From positions 77,330-141,329 of the forward strand of contig JBEKLU010000001.1 of assembly GCA_050010035.1 (NCBI GenBank): a stretch of 64,000 bases of DNA, given 5' to 3'. The position numbers were made by a program, and so were the translations under genes. Source of the stretch: Roseiarcus sp050010035. Its GTDB lineage: Bacteria; Pseudomonadota; Alphaproteobacteria; Rhizobiales; Beijerinckiaceae. The notes beneath the pieces were generated by a model. That model saw only the letters and a list, made by a program, of their open reading frames with translations. It did not search any database and was not told the origin of the DNA. Positions 17,459 through 25,806 of the stretch are shown piece by piece (the stretch's first letter is position 1; every line of letters starts with the position of its first letter).

Positions 17459-17483
17459 GGCGAGGCGCAGCGCCCGCGGCGAG

Positions 17484-18155
17484 TCACGCCCGGTCGACGA
17501 TTGCGACGACGAAGCCGTCCCAGCCTTTGGCGCCGACGGTCTGGATCGCGGTCGCGCTGAGACGCGGCTCCTTGGCGATCATGTCGAACATGCGCCTGGT
17601 CCCCTGGACGCTCGGATCCGCGCTGGCGCGATCGACGATGGCGCCCTCGCGCACGACGTTGTCGCAGACGATCGTCGCGCCGACCCGCGCCAGCCGCAGC
17701 GCCCAGGCCAAATAGTCCGGGTTGCTCGGCTTGTCGGCGTCGATGAAGACGAGATCGAACGGGCCGATCCCTTCCTCGGCGATGCGCTGCAGGGATTCCA
17801 GCGCCGGGCCGAGGCGCACGCGCACCTGCCCGGAAAGGCCGGCGCGCCGGACGTTCTCGCGGGCGATCTCGGCGTGCTTGGGAACCGCTTCGAGCGTCAC
17901 GATGAAACCGTCGCTCGGCAAGGCGCGGGCGAGCCAGATCGTCGAATAGCCGCCGAGCGCGCCTATCTCCAGGATCTTGCGCGCCCGCGCCATGCGCGCC
18001 AGGAGATAGAGCAGCTTGCCCTGTGGCGGCGAGACGTCGATCGCCGGCAGCCCGGCCGCGGCGTTCGCCGCCAGCGCCGCGTCGAGGGCGAAATCCGGCG
18101 TCGCGATCTTCTCGACGATATAGGCGTCGACGGCGCTCCATTTCGTCCGATCCAT
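17484..18155 (-). CDS. O-methyltransferase, caffeoyl-CoA type fold
   Basis: The 223-residue SAM-dependent enzyme has motif I ILEIGALGGYSTIWLA, the acidic strand VTLEAVPKHAEIA, and the metal/SAM block LVFIDADKPSN. ATIVCDNVVREGAI completes the methyltransferase_3 pattern, whose members methylate catechol-like hydroxyls with a divalent metal. The substrate is unknown. An AAGGAG site directly precedes the ATG. It is read toward the M23 gene, with 25 bp between the two stop codons. Confidence 0.9.
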   Translation of the reverse strand: MDRTKWSAVDAYIVEKIATPDFALDAALAANAAAGLPAIDVSPPQGKLLYLLARMARARKILEIGALGGYSTIWLARALPSDGFIVTLEAVPKHAEIARENVRRAGLSGQVRVRLGPALESLQRIAEEGIGPFDLVFIDADKPSNPDYLAWALRLARVGATIVCDNVVREGAIVDRASADPSVQGTRRMFDMIAKEPRLSATAIQTVGAKGWDGFVVAIVDRA

Positions 18156-18275
18156 CGCCGGCTCCTTGTCCGTTGCGAGAGTCGCAAGACATTGCGAACA
18201 TTCTGCGACGGCCCGAGGCGCCGAATCGTCCCCTAGCGCGGTTCCGCTTTCGCCGGCGTCCGGCTAGATTGGCGC

Positions 18276-19481
18276 ATGGACATCGTGCTCGCTCCGACGA
18301 TCGAGTTGCTCGGCCTCGCCATGATCGTGGCGATCCTGGCGCGGCGGCTGCGCCTGCCCTACACCGTCGGGCTCGTTCTGACCGGCCTCGCCCTGGCGTT
18401 GACTCGCGTCGACCTCGGCGTGGCGCTGACCCACGACGTCATTTTCGACGTGATCCTGCCGCCGCTGCTGTTCGAGGCCGCGATCAGCATCCCCTGGAGC
18501 GAGCTCAGGCGCGATCTCGCGCTGGTCCTCGCGCTCGCCACGCTCGGCGTCGCGCTGTGCGCGGCCGTGGTCGCGGCTGGGCTGACGGCGCTGCTCGGCT
18601 GGCCCGCCGGCTCGGCGCTCGCTTTCGGCGCGCTCATCGCCGCCACCGACCCGATCGCCGTCACCGCGCTGCTGCGCGAGACTGGCCTCAAGGGCCGCCT
18701 GCGGCTCGTCATCGAAGCTGAGAGCCTGATCAACGATGGCGTCGCGGCGCTGCTGTTCATGCTGGTCGTCGCCTCGCTCGGCGCGAGCGCGAGCGCGCCG
18801 ACGCCGCTCGGCGTTCTCGGCCAGGCGCTTCTCATCGGCGGCGGAGTGGTCGTCGGCCTCCTCGCCGCGGCCATCGCGATCCTGCTCGCCGGGCGCACCA
18901 GCGACCATCTCGTCGAGACCGCGCTGACTGCGGTCGCAGCCTACGGCTCGTTCCTGATCGCCGAGCGCGTCGGCGCTTCGGGCGTGCTGGCGACCGTCTC
19001 GGCCGGGCTGCTGATGGGCAACCTCGGCGTGCTCGCGGACGAAACGGATCGCTTCGCGCTGACCTCGCAGGGGCGCGCCTTCGTCGTCGCGTTCTGGGAA
19101 TTTTCCGCCTTCGTCGCCAATTCGCTGGTGTTCCTGCTGATCGGCCTCGCGCTGGGGGCGACGCCGACGCGCGCGTTCGGCGCGCTCCTCGTCACGATCG
19201 CGCTGGCGCTGGCCGGGCGGGCGGCGGCCGTCTATCCCATCGCGTTCCTGTTCGCGCGCTCGCGCTGGGCGGTTTCATGGCCCGAGCGGCATTTTCTCTG
19301 GTGGGGCGGGCTGCGCGGCGCGCTGGCGCTGGCGCTCGCCCTGTCGCTGCCGCCCGCCACGCCCTACCGCGACGAGATCCTCGTCGCCGCGTTCGGCGTC
19401 GTCGCCTTCTCGGTCCTGGTCCAGGGCCTCACCGCAAAGCTGGCGTTGCGCCGATTGCGGCTCGACCGCAAGGCCGCGTGA
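18276..19481 (+). CDS. CPA1-type Na+/H+ antiporter
   Basis: The 401-residue protein is almost entirely hydrophobic with about twelve membrane helices. Conserved CPA1 blocks are present: LPPLLFEAAISIPWSELRR, FGALIAATDPIAVTALLRE with the ion-binding Asp, and AESLINDGVAALLFML. FLWWGGLRGALALALALSLP is the late signature. It lacks a long cytoplasmic tail. It exchanges monovalent cations for protons for pH and salt balance. It ends 18 bp from the stop of the convergent PPi-PFK gene. Na+ versus K+ preference cannot be told. Confidence 0.9.
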   Translation: MDIVLAPTIELLGLAMIVAILARRLRLPYTVGLVLTGLALALTRVDLGVALTHDVIFDVILPPLLFEAAISIPWSELRRDLALVLALATLGVALCAAVVAAGLTALLGWPAGSALAFGALIAATDPIAVTALLRETGLKGRLRLVIEAESLINDGVAALLFMLVVASLGASASAPTPLGVLGQALLIGGGVVVGLLAAAIAILLAGRTSDHLVETALTAVAAYGSFLIAERVGASGVLATVSAGLLMGNLGVLADETDRFALTSQGRAFVVAFWEFSAFVANSLVFLLIGLALGATPTRAFGALLVTIALALAGRAAAVYPIAFLFARSRWAVSWPERHFLWWGGLRGALALALALSLPPATPYRDEILVAAFGVVAFSVLVQGLTAKLALRRLRLDRKAA

Positions 19482-19499
19482 CGCCGAGCGAGGCGCCCC

Positions 19500-20708
19500 T
19501 CACAGCAACGCTCTTGCGACCTTGGCGGCGCGCAGACGCCGCACTTCGGGCATGTCGGAGCCGAGCAGCGGGCGCAGATAATCGCGAAACGCGCCGGTGA
19601 CGTCGTTGCCGGAGGCGGCGATGAACTCGTCTTCCATCACCCGGGTCTTGCCGGCCACCGCCTCGAGCGGAATCAGGGGATACTCGACCGCGTAATCCGC
19701 GGTGCGCCGAATGGCGACCGAACCGTTCTTGTCGGCCCACATGGCGTACTGCACCGCCTTCTCGCCGACTTCGCGCGCCTCGCGCCTATCGACGTCGGAG
19801 ACGCAGCCGACGAACGAGCGCTGCAAATAGCCGAAAGTGTCGCCGCGCACCCGCTTGATGTCGAGCTTGAGCTTGATCTCCTCGCACAAGAGATCGGCGA
19901 GCGCGCCGGTGCCGGAGAGCTGGACGTTGCCGTGCGCGTCCTTCTCGAGCTCGTCGGCGAGCTTGGCGAGGATCGGCGCGCCGTTCTCGTCGTGAACGCC
20001 TTCGGAAGCGGCGATGACGCAGCGGCCGTGCTTGTCGTAGACCGCCTTCACGTCGGCGAGAAACTGCTCGACGACGAAGGTGCGCTCGGGCACGTAGATC
20101 AGGTGCGGCCCGTCGTCCGGATAGCGGCGCGCCAGCGCCGAGGCCGCGGTGAGGAAACCGGCGTGCCGACCCATGACCACGGCGCAGTAGACGCCGCGCA
20201 GCGCCGCATTGTCGAGGTTGGCCCCCATGAACGCCTGCGCGACGAAGCGCGCCGCCGAGGGAAAGCCGGGGGTATGGTCGAAACCGACAAGGTCGTTGTC
20301 GATCGTCTTGGGGATATGGATCGCCCTGATGGGATGCCCAGCCTTCAGCGCCTCCTCGGCGACGATGCGCACCGTGTCCGAGGAATCGTTGCCGCCGATA
20401 TAGAGGAACGTGTCGATTTCGTGCGCGCTGAGAACCTTGAAAATCTCGTGACAATACTTGAGGTCCGGCTTGTCGCGCGTCGAGCCGAGCGCGGCGGCGG
20501 GCGTCGCGGCCACCGCCTCGAGATTGGCGGTCGTCTCCTGGCCGAGATCGACGAAATCCTCGTTGACGATGCCGCGCACGCCGTGCAACGCGCCGTAGAC
20601 GTGGGAGATGGAGGGAAACCGCCGCGCCTCCAGCGCGACGCCGACCAGGGACTGATTGATGACGGCCGTCGGACCGCCCCCCTGCGCGACGAGGATCTTG
20701 TGCGACAT
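19500..20708 (-). CDS. pfp: PPi-dependent 6-phosphofructokinase
   Basis: The 402-residue enzyme interconverts fructose 6-phosphate and fructose 1,6-bisphosphate. The phosphoryl-donor motif is GGNDSSDTV rather than the GGDGS of ATP enzymes, and the next block is PKTIDNDLVGFDHTPGF with Lys where ATP-PFKs have Gly; both features mark pyrophosphate-using enzymes, which act reversibly. MGRHAGFLTAA is the sugar-phosphate site. The ATG at 20708 follows GGGGGAG; an upstream in-frame ATG only adds an unconserved basic stretch. It is divergent from ppsA-pfkB across 254 bp, which suggests shared control of glycolytic and gluconeogenic flow. Confidence 0.92.
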   Translation of the reverse strand: MSHKILVAQGGGPTAVINQSLVGVALEARRFPSISHVYGALHGVRGIVNEDFVDLGQETTANLEAVAATPAAALGSTRDKPDLKYCHEIFKVLSAHEIDTFLYIGGNDSSDTVRIVAEEALKAGHPIRAIHIPKTIDNDLVGFDHTPGFPSAARFVAQAFMGANLDNAALRGVYCAVVMGRHAGFLTAASALARRYPDDGPHLIYVPERTFVVEQFLADVKAVYDKHGRCVIAASEGVHDENGAPILAKLADELEKDAHGNVQLSGTGALADLLCEEIKLKLDIKRVRGDTFGYLQRSFVGCVSDVDRREAREVGEKAVQYAMWADKNGSVAIRRTADYAVEYPLIPLEAVAGKTRVMEDEFIAASGNDVTGAFRDYLRPLLGSDMPEVRRLRAAKVARALL

Positions 20709-20962
20709 GCGTATCTGTCTCCCCCTAGCGAGCCGGTGCGCCGAGCGCTTCTTCGCCTTGCCTTTAGGACCCGGCGCGCGCCGGCGCAAGGGAGGCCGGC
20801 CATCGAACCGGAAACGCCGATCCACACGGCGCTCGGGGCGAATCGCCTAGCCGACGGCGCGTGCAGGGGCTTCCGATCGCGACGTGGGCGCGCGGCTGAC
20901 GCAAATCAATGCGCGTTCGCGCCAAACGGCTCTTCGTAAGGCCGTCCAGCAAGGAGGCGGCG

Positions 20963-23365
20963 ATGGTAGACGCTTCGGGTTATGTCCGGTGGTTCGACGA
21001 CATCCGTCTGGACGACGTTCCCTCGGTCGGGGGCAAGAACGCCTCGCTCGGCGAAATGGTGCGCGAGATGAGCGCGCAAGGGGTGCGCGTGCCCAACGGC
21101 TTCGCGCTCACCGTTCGCGCCTATTACGAGGCGCTGCGGGGCTCGGGGGCGGAAAAAGAGTTGCGCCGCCTGATGGACGGCGTCGACGGCGTCGACGTCG
21201 AGCTTCTGGAAAAGCGCGGCGCGCAAGCGCGAAAGATCGTCTACGAAGCGACCGGGACCGACGCGCTGCGGCGGGAGATCGTCGACGCCTACCGGCGGCT
21301 CGAGGCGCTATACGGCCCCAATGTCGCGGTCGCAGTGCGCAGCTCGGCGACCGCCGAGGATCTACCGACGGCGAGCTTCGCCGGGCAGCACGAGAGCTAT
21401 CTCAACATCAGCGGCGCCGACGACGTCGTCGAGGCCTGCCGCCAATGCTTCGCCTCGCTCTTCACCAACCGGGCGATCGTCTATCGCGTCAACAACGGCT
21501 TCGATCATTTCAAGGTCGGCCTGTCCGTCGGGGTGATGAAGATGGTTCGCTCCGACCGCGCCGCCAGCGGCGTGATCTTCACGCTCGACACCGAATCGGG
21601 GTTCCGCGACGTCGTCCTCGTCACCGGCTCGTACGGCCTGGGCGAAAACATCGTCCAGGGGAAAGTCGATCCCGACGAGTTCTATATCCACAAGCCGACG
21701 TTCCGCGCCGGCTATCGCACCGTCCTGCGCCGGACCCTGGGCGAGAAGCAACTTGCGATGAGGCTGTCCAAGGGGCACACCGGCTTCACCACCCACGACG
21801 AAGCGACCTCCGAGGACCAGCAGTCGCAATTCTGCCTGACCGACGAAGAGGCGCTGATCCTCGCCGACTACGCCTTGAAAATCGAGGCGCATTATTCGCG
21901 GCACGCCGGCCACCCGATGCCGATGGACATCGAATGGGCCAAGGACGCCGACGATTCGCAGCTCTATATCGTGCAGGCGCGCCCCGAGACCGTCGCCTCG
22001 CGCAAATCCGCGACGATGCTCGAGACCTATTCCTTGAAGGGAAGCGGCGTCGCGCTCGTTACAGGCAAAGCGGTCGGCGAAAAGATCGGCGTCGGCGTCG
22101 TGCGCGTCATCGGCAGCGCCGAAGAGCTAAGGACCTTCCGGCCCGGCGAAGTGCTGGTGGCGCGCTCGACCAGCCCCGACTGGGAGCCGGTGATGAAGAC
22201 CGCCGGCGCCATCGTCACCGATCACGGCGGACGAACCTGCCACGCGGCGATCGTCGCGCGCGAGCTCGGCGTTCCCGCGATCGTCGGCACGGAAAACGCG
22301 ACGGCGGTCCTGAAAACAGGCGCGCTGGTAACGATCTCCTGCGCCGGCGGCGAGTCGGGAACCGTCTACGAAGGCGAAATTCCGTTCGAAGTCGCACGCG
22401 TCGACGTCGGCGATCTCGTCATGCCGAAGACGAAGATCATGGCGAACCTCGGCAATCCCGACATGGCGTTCCGCGCCGCGATGACGCCCAACGCCGGCGT
22501 CGGCCTGGCGCGCATGGAGTTCATCATCAACGAGCATATCGGCGTGCATCCGATGGCGCTCGCCCATCCCGAGCGGATCAGCGCCGAGGAGCGCGCGCAA
22601 ATCACCGAGCGGGCGCGCGCCTTCGCCTCGCCGCGCGAGTACTTCGTGCGCAATCTCGCCGAGGGCGTCGGCACGATCGCCGCCGCCTTCTATCCCAAGC
22701 CGGTGATCATCCGGCTGTCGGACTTCAAGACCAACGAGTACGCCGCGCTCCTCGGCGGCGGCGCCTTCGAGCCGCACGAAGCCAATCCGATGCTCGGCTT
22801 TCGCGGCGCCTCGCGCTACGCCCACCCCGCCTACGCCGACGGATTCGCGCTCGAATGCGAGGCGCTGCGCCGCGTGCGCGAAGTCATGGGCCTGACCAAT
22901 CTGTTGATCATGGTGCCCTTCTGCCGGCGCGTCGTCGAAGCCGAACAGGTCCTGGCCGCGATGGCGAACAACGGCCTGAAGCGCGGCGAGAACGGGCTCG
23001 AAATCTACGTGATGTGCGAGATCCCCAACAACGTCATCCAGGTGGACGCCTTCGCCGCGGTCTTCGACGGTTTCTCGATCGGCTCGAACGATCTGACCCA
23101 GCTCACGCTCGGCGTCGACCGCGATTCCGACATCGTCGCGTTCGATTTCGACGAACGCGATCCCGGCATGCTGGAGATGCTGCGCTTGGCCGTCGCCGGC
23201 GCCAAGCGAAACGGACGCAAGGTCGGCATATGCGGCGAGGCGCCGGCGAATTATCCGGAAATCGCCCGCTTCCTGGCCAAGCTCGGCATCGATTCGATCA
23301 GCGTCAATCCCGCCAGCCTGCTGCGCACGATCGACATCGTGCGCGAGGCGGAAGCGGCCAGCTAG
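20963..23365 (+). CDS. ppsA: Phosphoenolpyruvate synthase (pyruvate, water dikinase)
   Basis: This enzyme converts pyruvate and ATP to PEP, AMP and phosphate. The 800-residue protein has the N-terminal ATP-binding domain (VPSVGGKNASLGEMV, then VAVRSSATAEDLPTASFAGQ), the swivelling phosphohistidine domain with TDHGGRTCHAAIVARE (His about 427), and the C-terminal PEP-binding barrel with KVGICGEAPANYP carrying the catalytic Cys. Both SIGSNDLTQLTLGVDRD and MVPFCRRV are present. The ATG at 20963 has a full AAGGAGG at 20951-20957. pfkB follows after 41 bp, probably in one transcript. Confidence 0.96.
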   Translation: MVDASGYVRWFDDIRLDDVPSVGGKNASLGEMVREMSAQGVRVPNGFALTVRAYYEALRGSGAEKELRRLMDGVDGVDVELLEKRGAQARKIVYEATGTDALRREIVDAYRRLEALYGPNVAVAVRSSATAEDLPTASFAGQHESYLNISGADDVVEACRQCFASLFTNRAIVYRVNNGFDHFKVGLSVGVMKMVRSDRAASGVIFTLDTESGFRDVVLVTGSYGLGENIVQGKVDPDEFYIHKPTFRAGYRTVLRRTLGEKQLAMRLSKGHTGFTTHDEATSEDQQSQFCLTDEEALILADYALKIEAHYSRHAGHPMPMDIEWAKDADDSQLYIVQARPETVASRKSATMLETYSLKGSGVALVTGKAVGEKIGVGVVRVIGSAEELRTFRPGEVLVARSTSPDWEPVMKTAGAIVTDHGGRTCHAAIVARELGVPAIVGTENATAVLKTGALVTISCAGGESGTVYEGEIPFEVARVDVGDLVMPKTKIMANLGNPDMAFRAAMTPNAGVGLARMEFIINEHIGVHPMALAHPERISAEERAQITERARAFASPREYFVRNLAEGVGTIAAAFYPKPVIIRLSDFKTNEYAALLGGGAFEPHEANPMLGFRGASRYAHPAYADGFALECEALRRVREVMGLTNLLIMVPFCRRVVEAEQVLAAMANNGLKRGENGLEIYVMCEIPNNVIQVDAFAAVFDGFSIGSNDLTQLTLGVDRDSDIVAFDFDERDPGMLEMLRLAVAGAKRNGRKVGICGEAPANYPEIARFLAKLGIDSISVNPASLLRTIDIVREAEAAS

Positions 23366-23406
23366 CGCGCTCTTTGGAAAACCGGCCGATCAGAGAGGCG
23401 AACGCC

Positions 23407-24348
23407 ATGGCTCGCGTGCTGACGATCACCATGAACCCCTCCATCGACATTTCGACGTCGGTGGACCGCGTCCAGCCGACGCGAAAGCTGCGCTGCGCGC
23501 CGGCGCGACGCGACCCCGGCGGCGGCGGCGTCAACGTCGCGCGGGTGGCCAATCGCCTCGGGAACGAAGCCATCGCCGTCTATCCGGCCGGCGGCAGTTG
23601 CGGCGAAAGGCTGCACAAGCTCATCGATCAGGAAAACATCCGCGGCCTCGCCATCCCGATCGAGGAAGAGACGCGCGAGGACTTCACCGTGGTCGAGACC
23701 TCCACCGGCCACGAATATCGCTTCGTCTCCATCGGACCGCGCTTGAGCGAGACCGAGTGGCGAAATTGCCTGGACGCGGTCGCGGCGTTCCGCGATCCGG
23801 TCGACGTCATCGTCGCGAGCGGCAGTCTTGCGCCCGGCGTCCCCGACGACTTCTACGCCTGGATCGCGAAAATCGCGCGCGGCCGGTCGGCGCCTTTCGC
23901 GCTGGACACTTCGGGTCCCCCGCTGCGGGCGGCGCTCGATCACGGCGTCGATCTCTTGAAACCGAGTCTGGGAGAACTGCGGGAGCTGACCGGCCAGCTG
24001 CTGGCCAGTCCGGCCGCCTGCGTCGCCGCCTGCATGAAACTCGTCGAGGCCGGCCAAGCGAAGGCGGTGGCGTTGACGCTGGGTAGCCAGGGCGCGATTC
24101 TCGCCACCCCGGAAGGCGCCTGGCGCGCCTGGCCGCTGCCCATCCATGCGGTCAGCACGGTCGGCGCCGGCGACAGCTTCCTGGCCGCGATGGTCTGCGC
24201 TCAGGCCTCCGGCCTGCCGCCGCTGGAGGCGTTCCGCCACGGCGTCGCGGCGGGCTCCGCCGCCCTGCTCTCCCCGGGAACGCAGCTCTGCCGGGCCGAA
24301 GACGTTCGCGAGCTTCTCGCGCACGTCGCCGTCGACCGCGCCGCCTAG
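23407..24348 (+). CDS. PfkB family sugar kinase (1-phosphofructokinase/phosphofructokinase II type)
   Basis: This 313-residue ribokinase-fold enzyme begins ITMNPSIDISTSVDRVQPTR, typical of the PfkB/FruK/LacC group. It has the DPGGGGVNVARVANRLG motif, the anion hole and catalytic base in STVGAGDSFLAAMV, and LKPSLGELRELTGQLL. The substrate could be fructose 6-phosphate, fructose 1-phosphate or tagatose 6-phosphate. There is no PTS or tagatose gene nearby, and the gene lies in an operon with ppsA and beside a PPi-PFK, so a role at the fructose-phosphate level of central metabolism is the best reading. Confidence 0.9.
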   Translation: MARVLTITMNPSIDISTSVDRVQPTRKLRCAPARRDPGGGGVNVARVANRLGNEAIAVYPAGGSCGERLHKLIDQENIRGLAIPIEEETREDFTVVETSTGHEYRFVSIGPRLSETEWRNCLDAVAAFRDPVDVIVASGSLAPGVPDDFYAWIAKIARGRSAPFALDTSGPPLRAALDHGVDLLKPSLGELRELTGQLLASPAACVAACMKLVEAGQAKAVALTLGSQGAILATPEGAWRAWPLPIHAVSTVGAGDSFLAAMVCAQASGLPPLEAFRHGVAAGSAALLSPGTQLCRAEDVRELLAHVAVDRAA

Positions 24349-24472
24349 ATTCGGCGAGGCGCGGCCCTGCGTTTGAGGCGGATCAGTGCGCCGGCCCGCC
24401 TCGCATGGCAGTCGGGCGAAGTCAATTCGTCGGCGCGAGCCCGTCCGCGCTTCGCAACCAAGGGAACCCGTC

Positions 24473-24937
24473 ATGATCAACCTCGAACTCCGCGTCAACG
24501 GCGAAGCCGTCGTCAAGATGGACATCGATGCGGCGCTGCTCGCGCGGATCCTTCAGTGGAAGGCTTCGCCGGAGCGCGCGGCCGAGCCGGCCAAGAGTTC
24601 GCCCCTCACCACGGCGCAGGCCGAACAACTGCTTTCGCAAGTCGACGAAAGAAGCGCCGAATTCGTCAAGCGGATCGCCGCGGGCGACGGCGTGCTGACG
24701 TGGGGCGAGACGAAGGCGCTGTTCAAGATCAAGGACTGGGACGCGTTCGCGTCGGGGCCGGGCAAAGCGCTCGCCCGCGCCGTGCGCCGCGTCCTCGACG
24801 ACAAGTCGGCGCGCCTCGTCTGGAGGATCGAGCACGAGTGGGAAGGCCTGGAGAAGGGCGAAGACGAAGTCTGCATGCTCCATATCGACGGCGTCGCCTT
24901 GCAGGCCCTGCGCGAGGCGACCGGGACGGGCGCCTAG
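24473..24937 (+). CDS. Conserved hypothetical protein
   Basis: This is a 154-residue protein of unknown function. It is mainly alpha/beta: an N-terminal strand pair (INLELRVNGEAVVKMDIDAA), a Pro/Ala linker, and a C-terminal region with VLTWGETKALFKIKDWDAFA and ARLVWRIEHEWEGLEKGEDE. It has no signal peptide and no membrane segment. The ATG has an AAGGGA site. It lies 124 bp after pfkB and converges with the DUF2628-like gene. I cannot assign it to a named family. Confidence 0.6.
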   Translation: MINLELRVNGEAVVKMDIDAALLARILQWKASPERAAEPAKSSPLTTAQAEQLLSQVDERSAEFVKRIAAGDGVLTWGETKALFKIKDWDAFASGPGKALARAVRRVLDDKSARLVWRIEHEWEGLEKGEDEVCMLHIDGVALQALREATGTGA

Positions 24938-24944
24938 CGGCGCC

Positions 24945-25622
24945 TCAGATTTTCACGCCGACGAGCGCGTCGAGCAGCGCGCCGGCGTCGCGCGGCGCCT
25001 CGCCGCTGACGATCAGGAGCAGCCAGAGCGCGAGAAACGCGCCGGCGATCAGGGCGATGACGCTCGTTCCGCCCGCTTGCGCGATGCGGAGGTCGGCGTC
25101 GTCCGCCGCGCCGCGTTCGCCGCGAATCCGGGCGATCGCGGCGAAGCCGTCGCGCACCACCAGCGCCTTGCCATATCGCCCGAAAATGAGCGCGACGACG
25201 AGGTCGAGCGGCGCGCCGAAGAGCGGCGCGGCGAAGGTGACGCCGAATTGCAGCGCCATCACGGTGAGCACCAGCCCATAGCGTCGGCGGAAGAGCAGCC
25301 AGAGGCCGGTGAACGCGGCCGCGGCATAGCTGCGGCTCGGCGCGAGGGCCGGCGCGTCCTTCATCTTGAGCCAGAGATCGCGATATCCGGCCCAGTTCGC
25401 GCCGATGAAGCGCCGCATGTCGGCTTCCTCGTCGCGCGCCGCGGAGCGCCCGCTTAGCGCCGGCTCGGCGTCCAACTCCCGATCCGGATGGCCATGGAGA
25501 AAAGCGGCCCGCGCCGCCTCGCTCGCCGCGAGGAACGCCGCCGACGGCGCCTCGCGGCGCGGCGGCGCCGCTGGTTTCGCCGGCGCGCCCCGCTTGCCGA
25601 AAACGACCTCCTGGCCCGCCAT
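24945..25622 (-). CDS. DUF2628-like membrane protein
   Basis: The 225-residue protein has a charged N-terminal half and three or four hydrophobic segments later (AAFTGLWLLFRRRYGLVLT, VMALQFGVTFAAPLFG, SVIALIAGAFLALWLLLIV). The RRFIGANWAGYRDLWLKMKD block before the first helix and the FTGLWLLFRRRYG motif match the DUF2628 family of small inner-membrane proteins of unknown role. It is divergent from dnaE across 184 bp, a gap that includes paired GTTAA-containing sites. Confidence 0.75.
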   Translation of the reverse strand: MAGQEVVFGKRGAPAKPAAPPRREAPSAAFLAASEAARAAFLHGHPDRELDAEPALSGRSAARDEEADMRRFIGANWAGYRDLWLKMKDAPALAPSRSYAAAAFTGLWLLFRRRYGLVLTVMALQFGVTFAAPLFGAPLDLVVALIFGRYGKALVVRDGFAAIARIRGERGAADDADLRIAQAGGTSVIALIAGAFLALWLLLIVSGEAPRDAGALLDALVGVKI

Positions 25623-25806
25623 CGCGCCGCCTCGTTCGCCTTTTCATTCCCGCGCCGATTGTCGGCGGGTCGCGTTAAACTTTCCCTTGCGGGCAGCGTT
25701 AACGATTCGACCGCTGGATGGGCGCCGCGCCCGCGCCATCCACAGGCGCCGTCCGTTCCGGCTCGACCCGCGCCCGTCGTCCTGCGAGAATGGCGGCGGA
25801 GCGCCC

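Noticed and set aside
20884..24348. One long plus-strand frame of 1154 codons spanning ppsA and pfkB
   Set aside because: Only its last 313 codons (pfkB) are real. The front part is a shifted reading of ppsA, which has its own perfect start signal in another frame.
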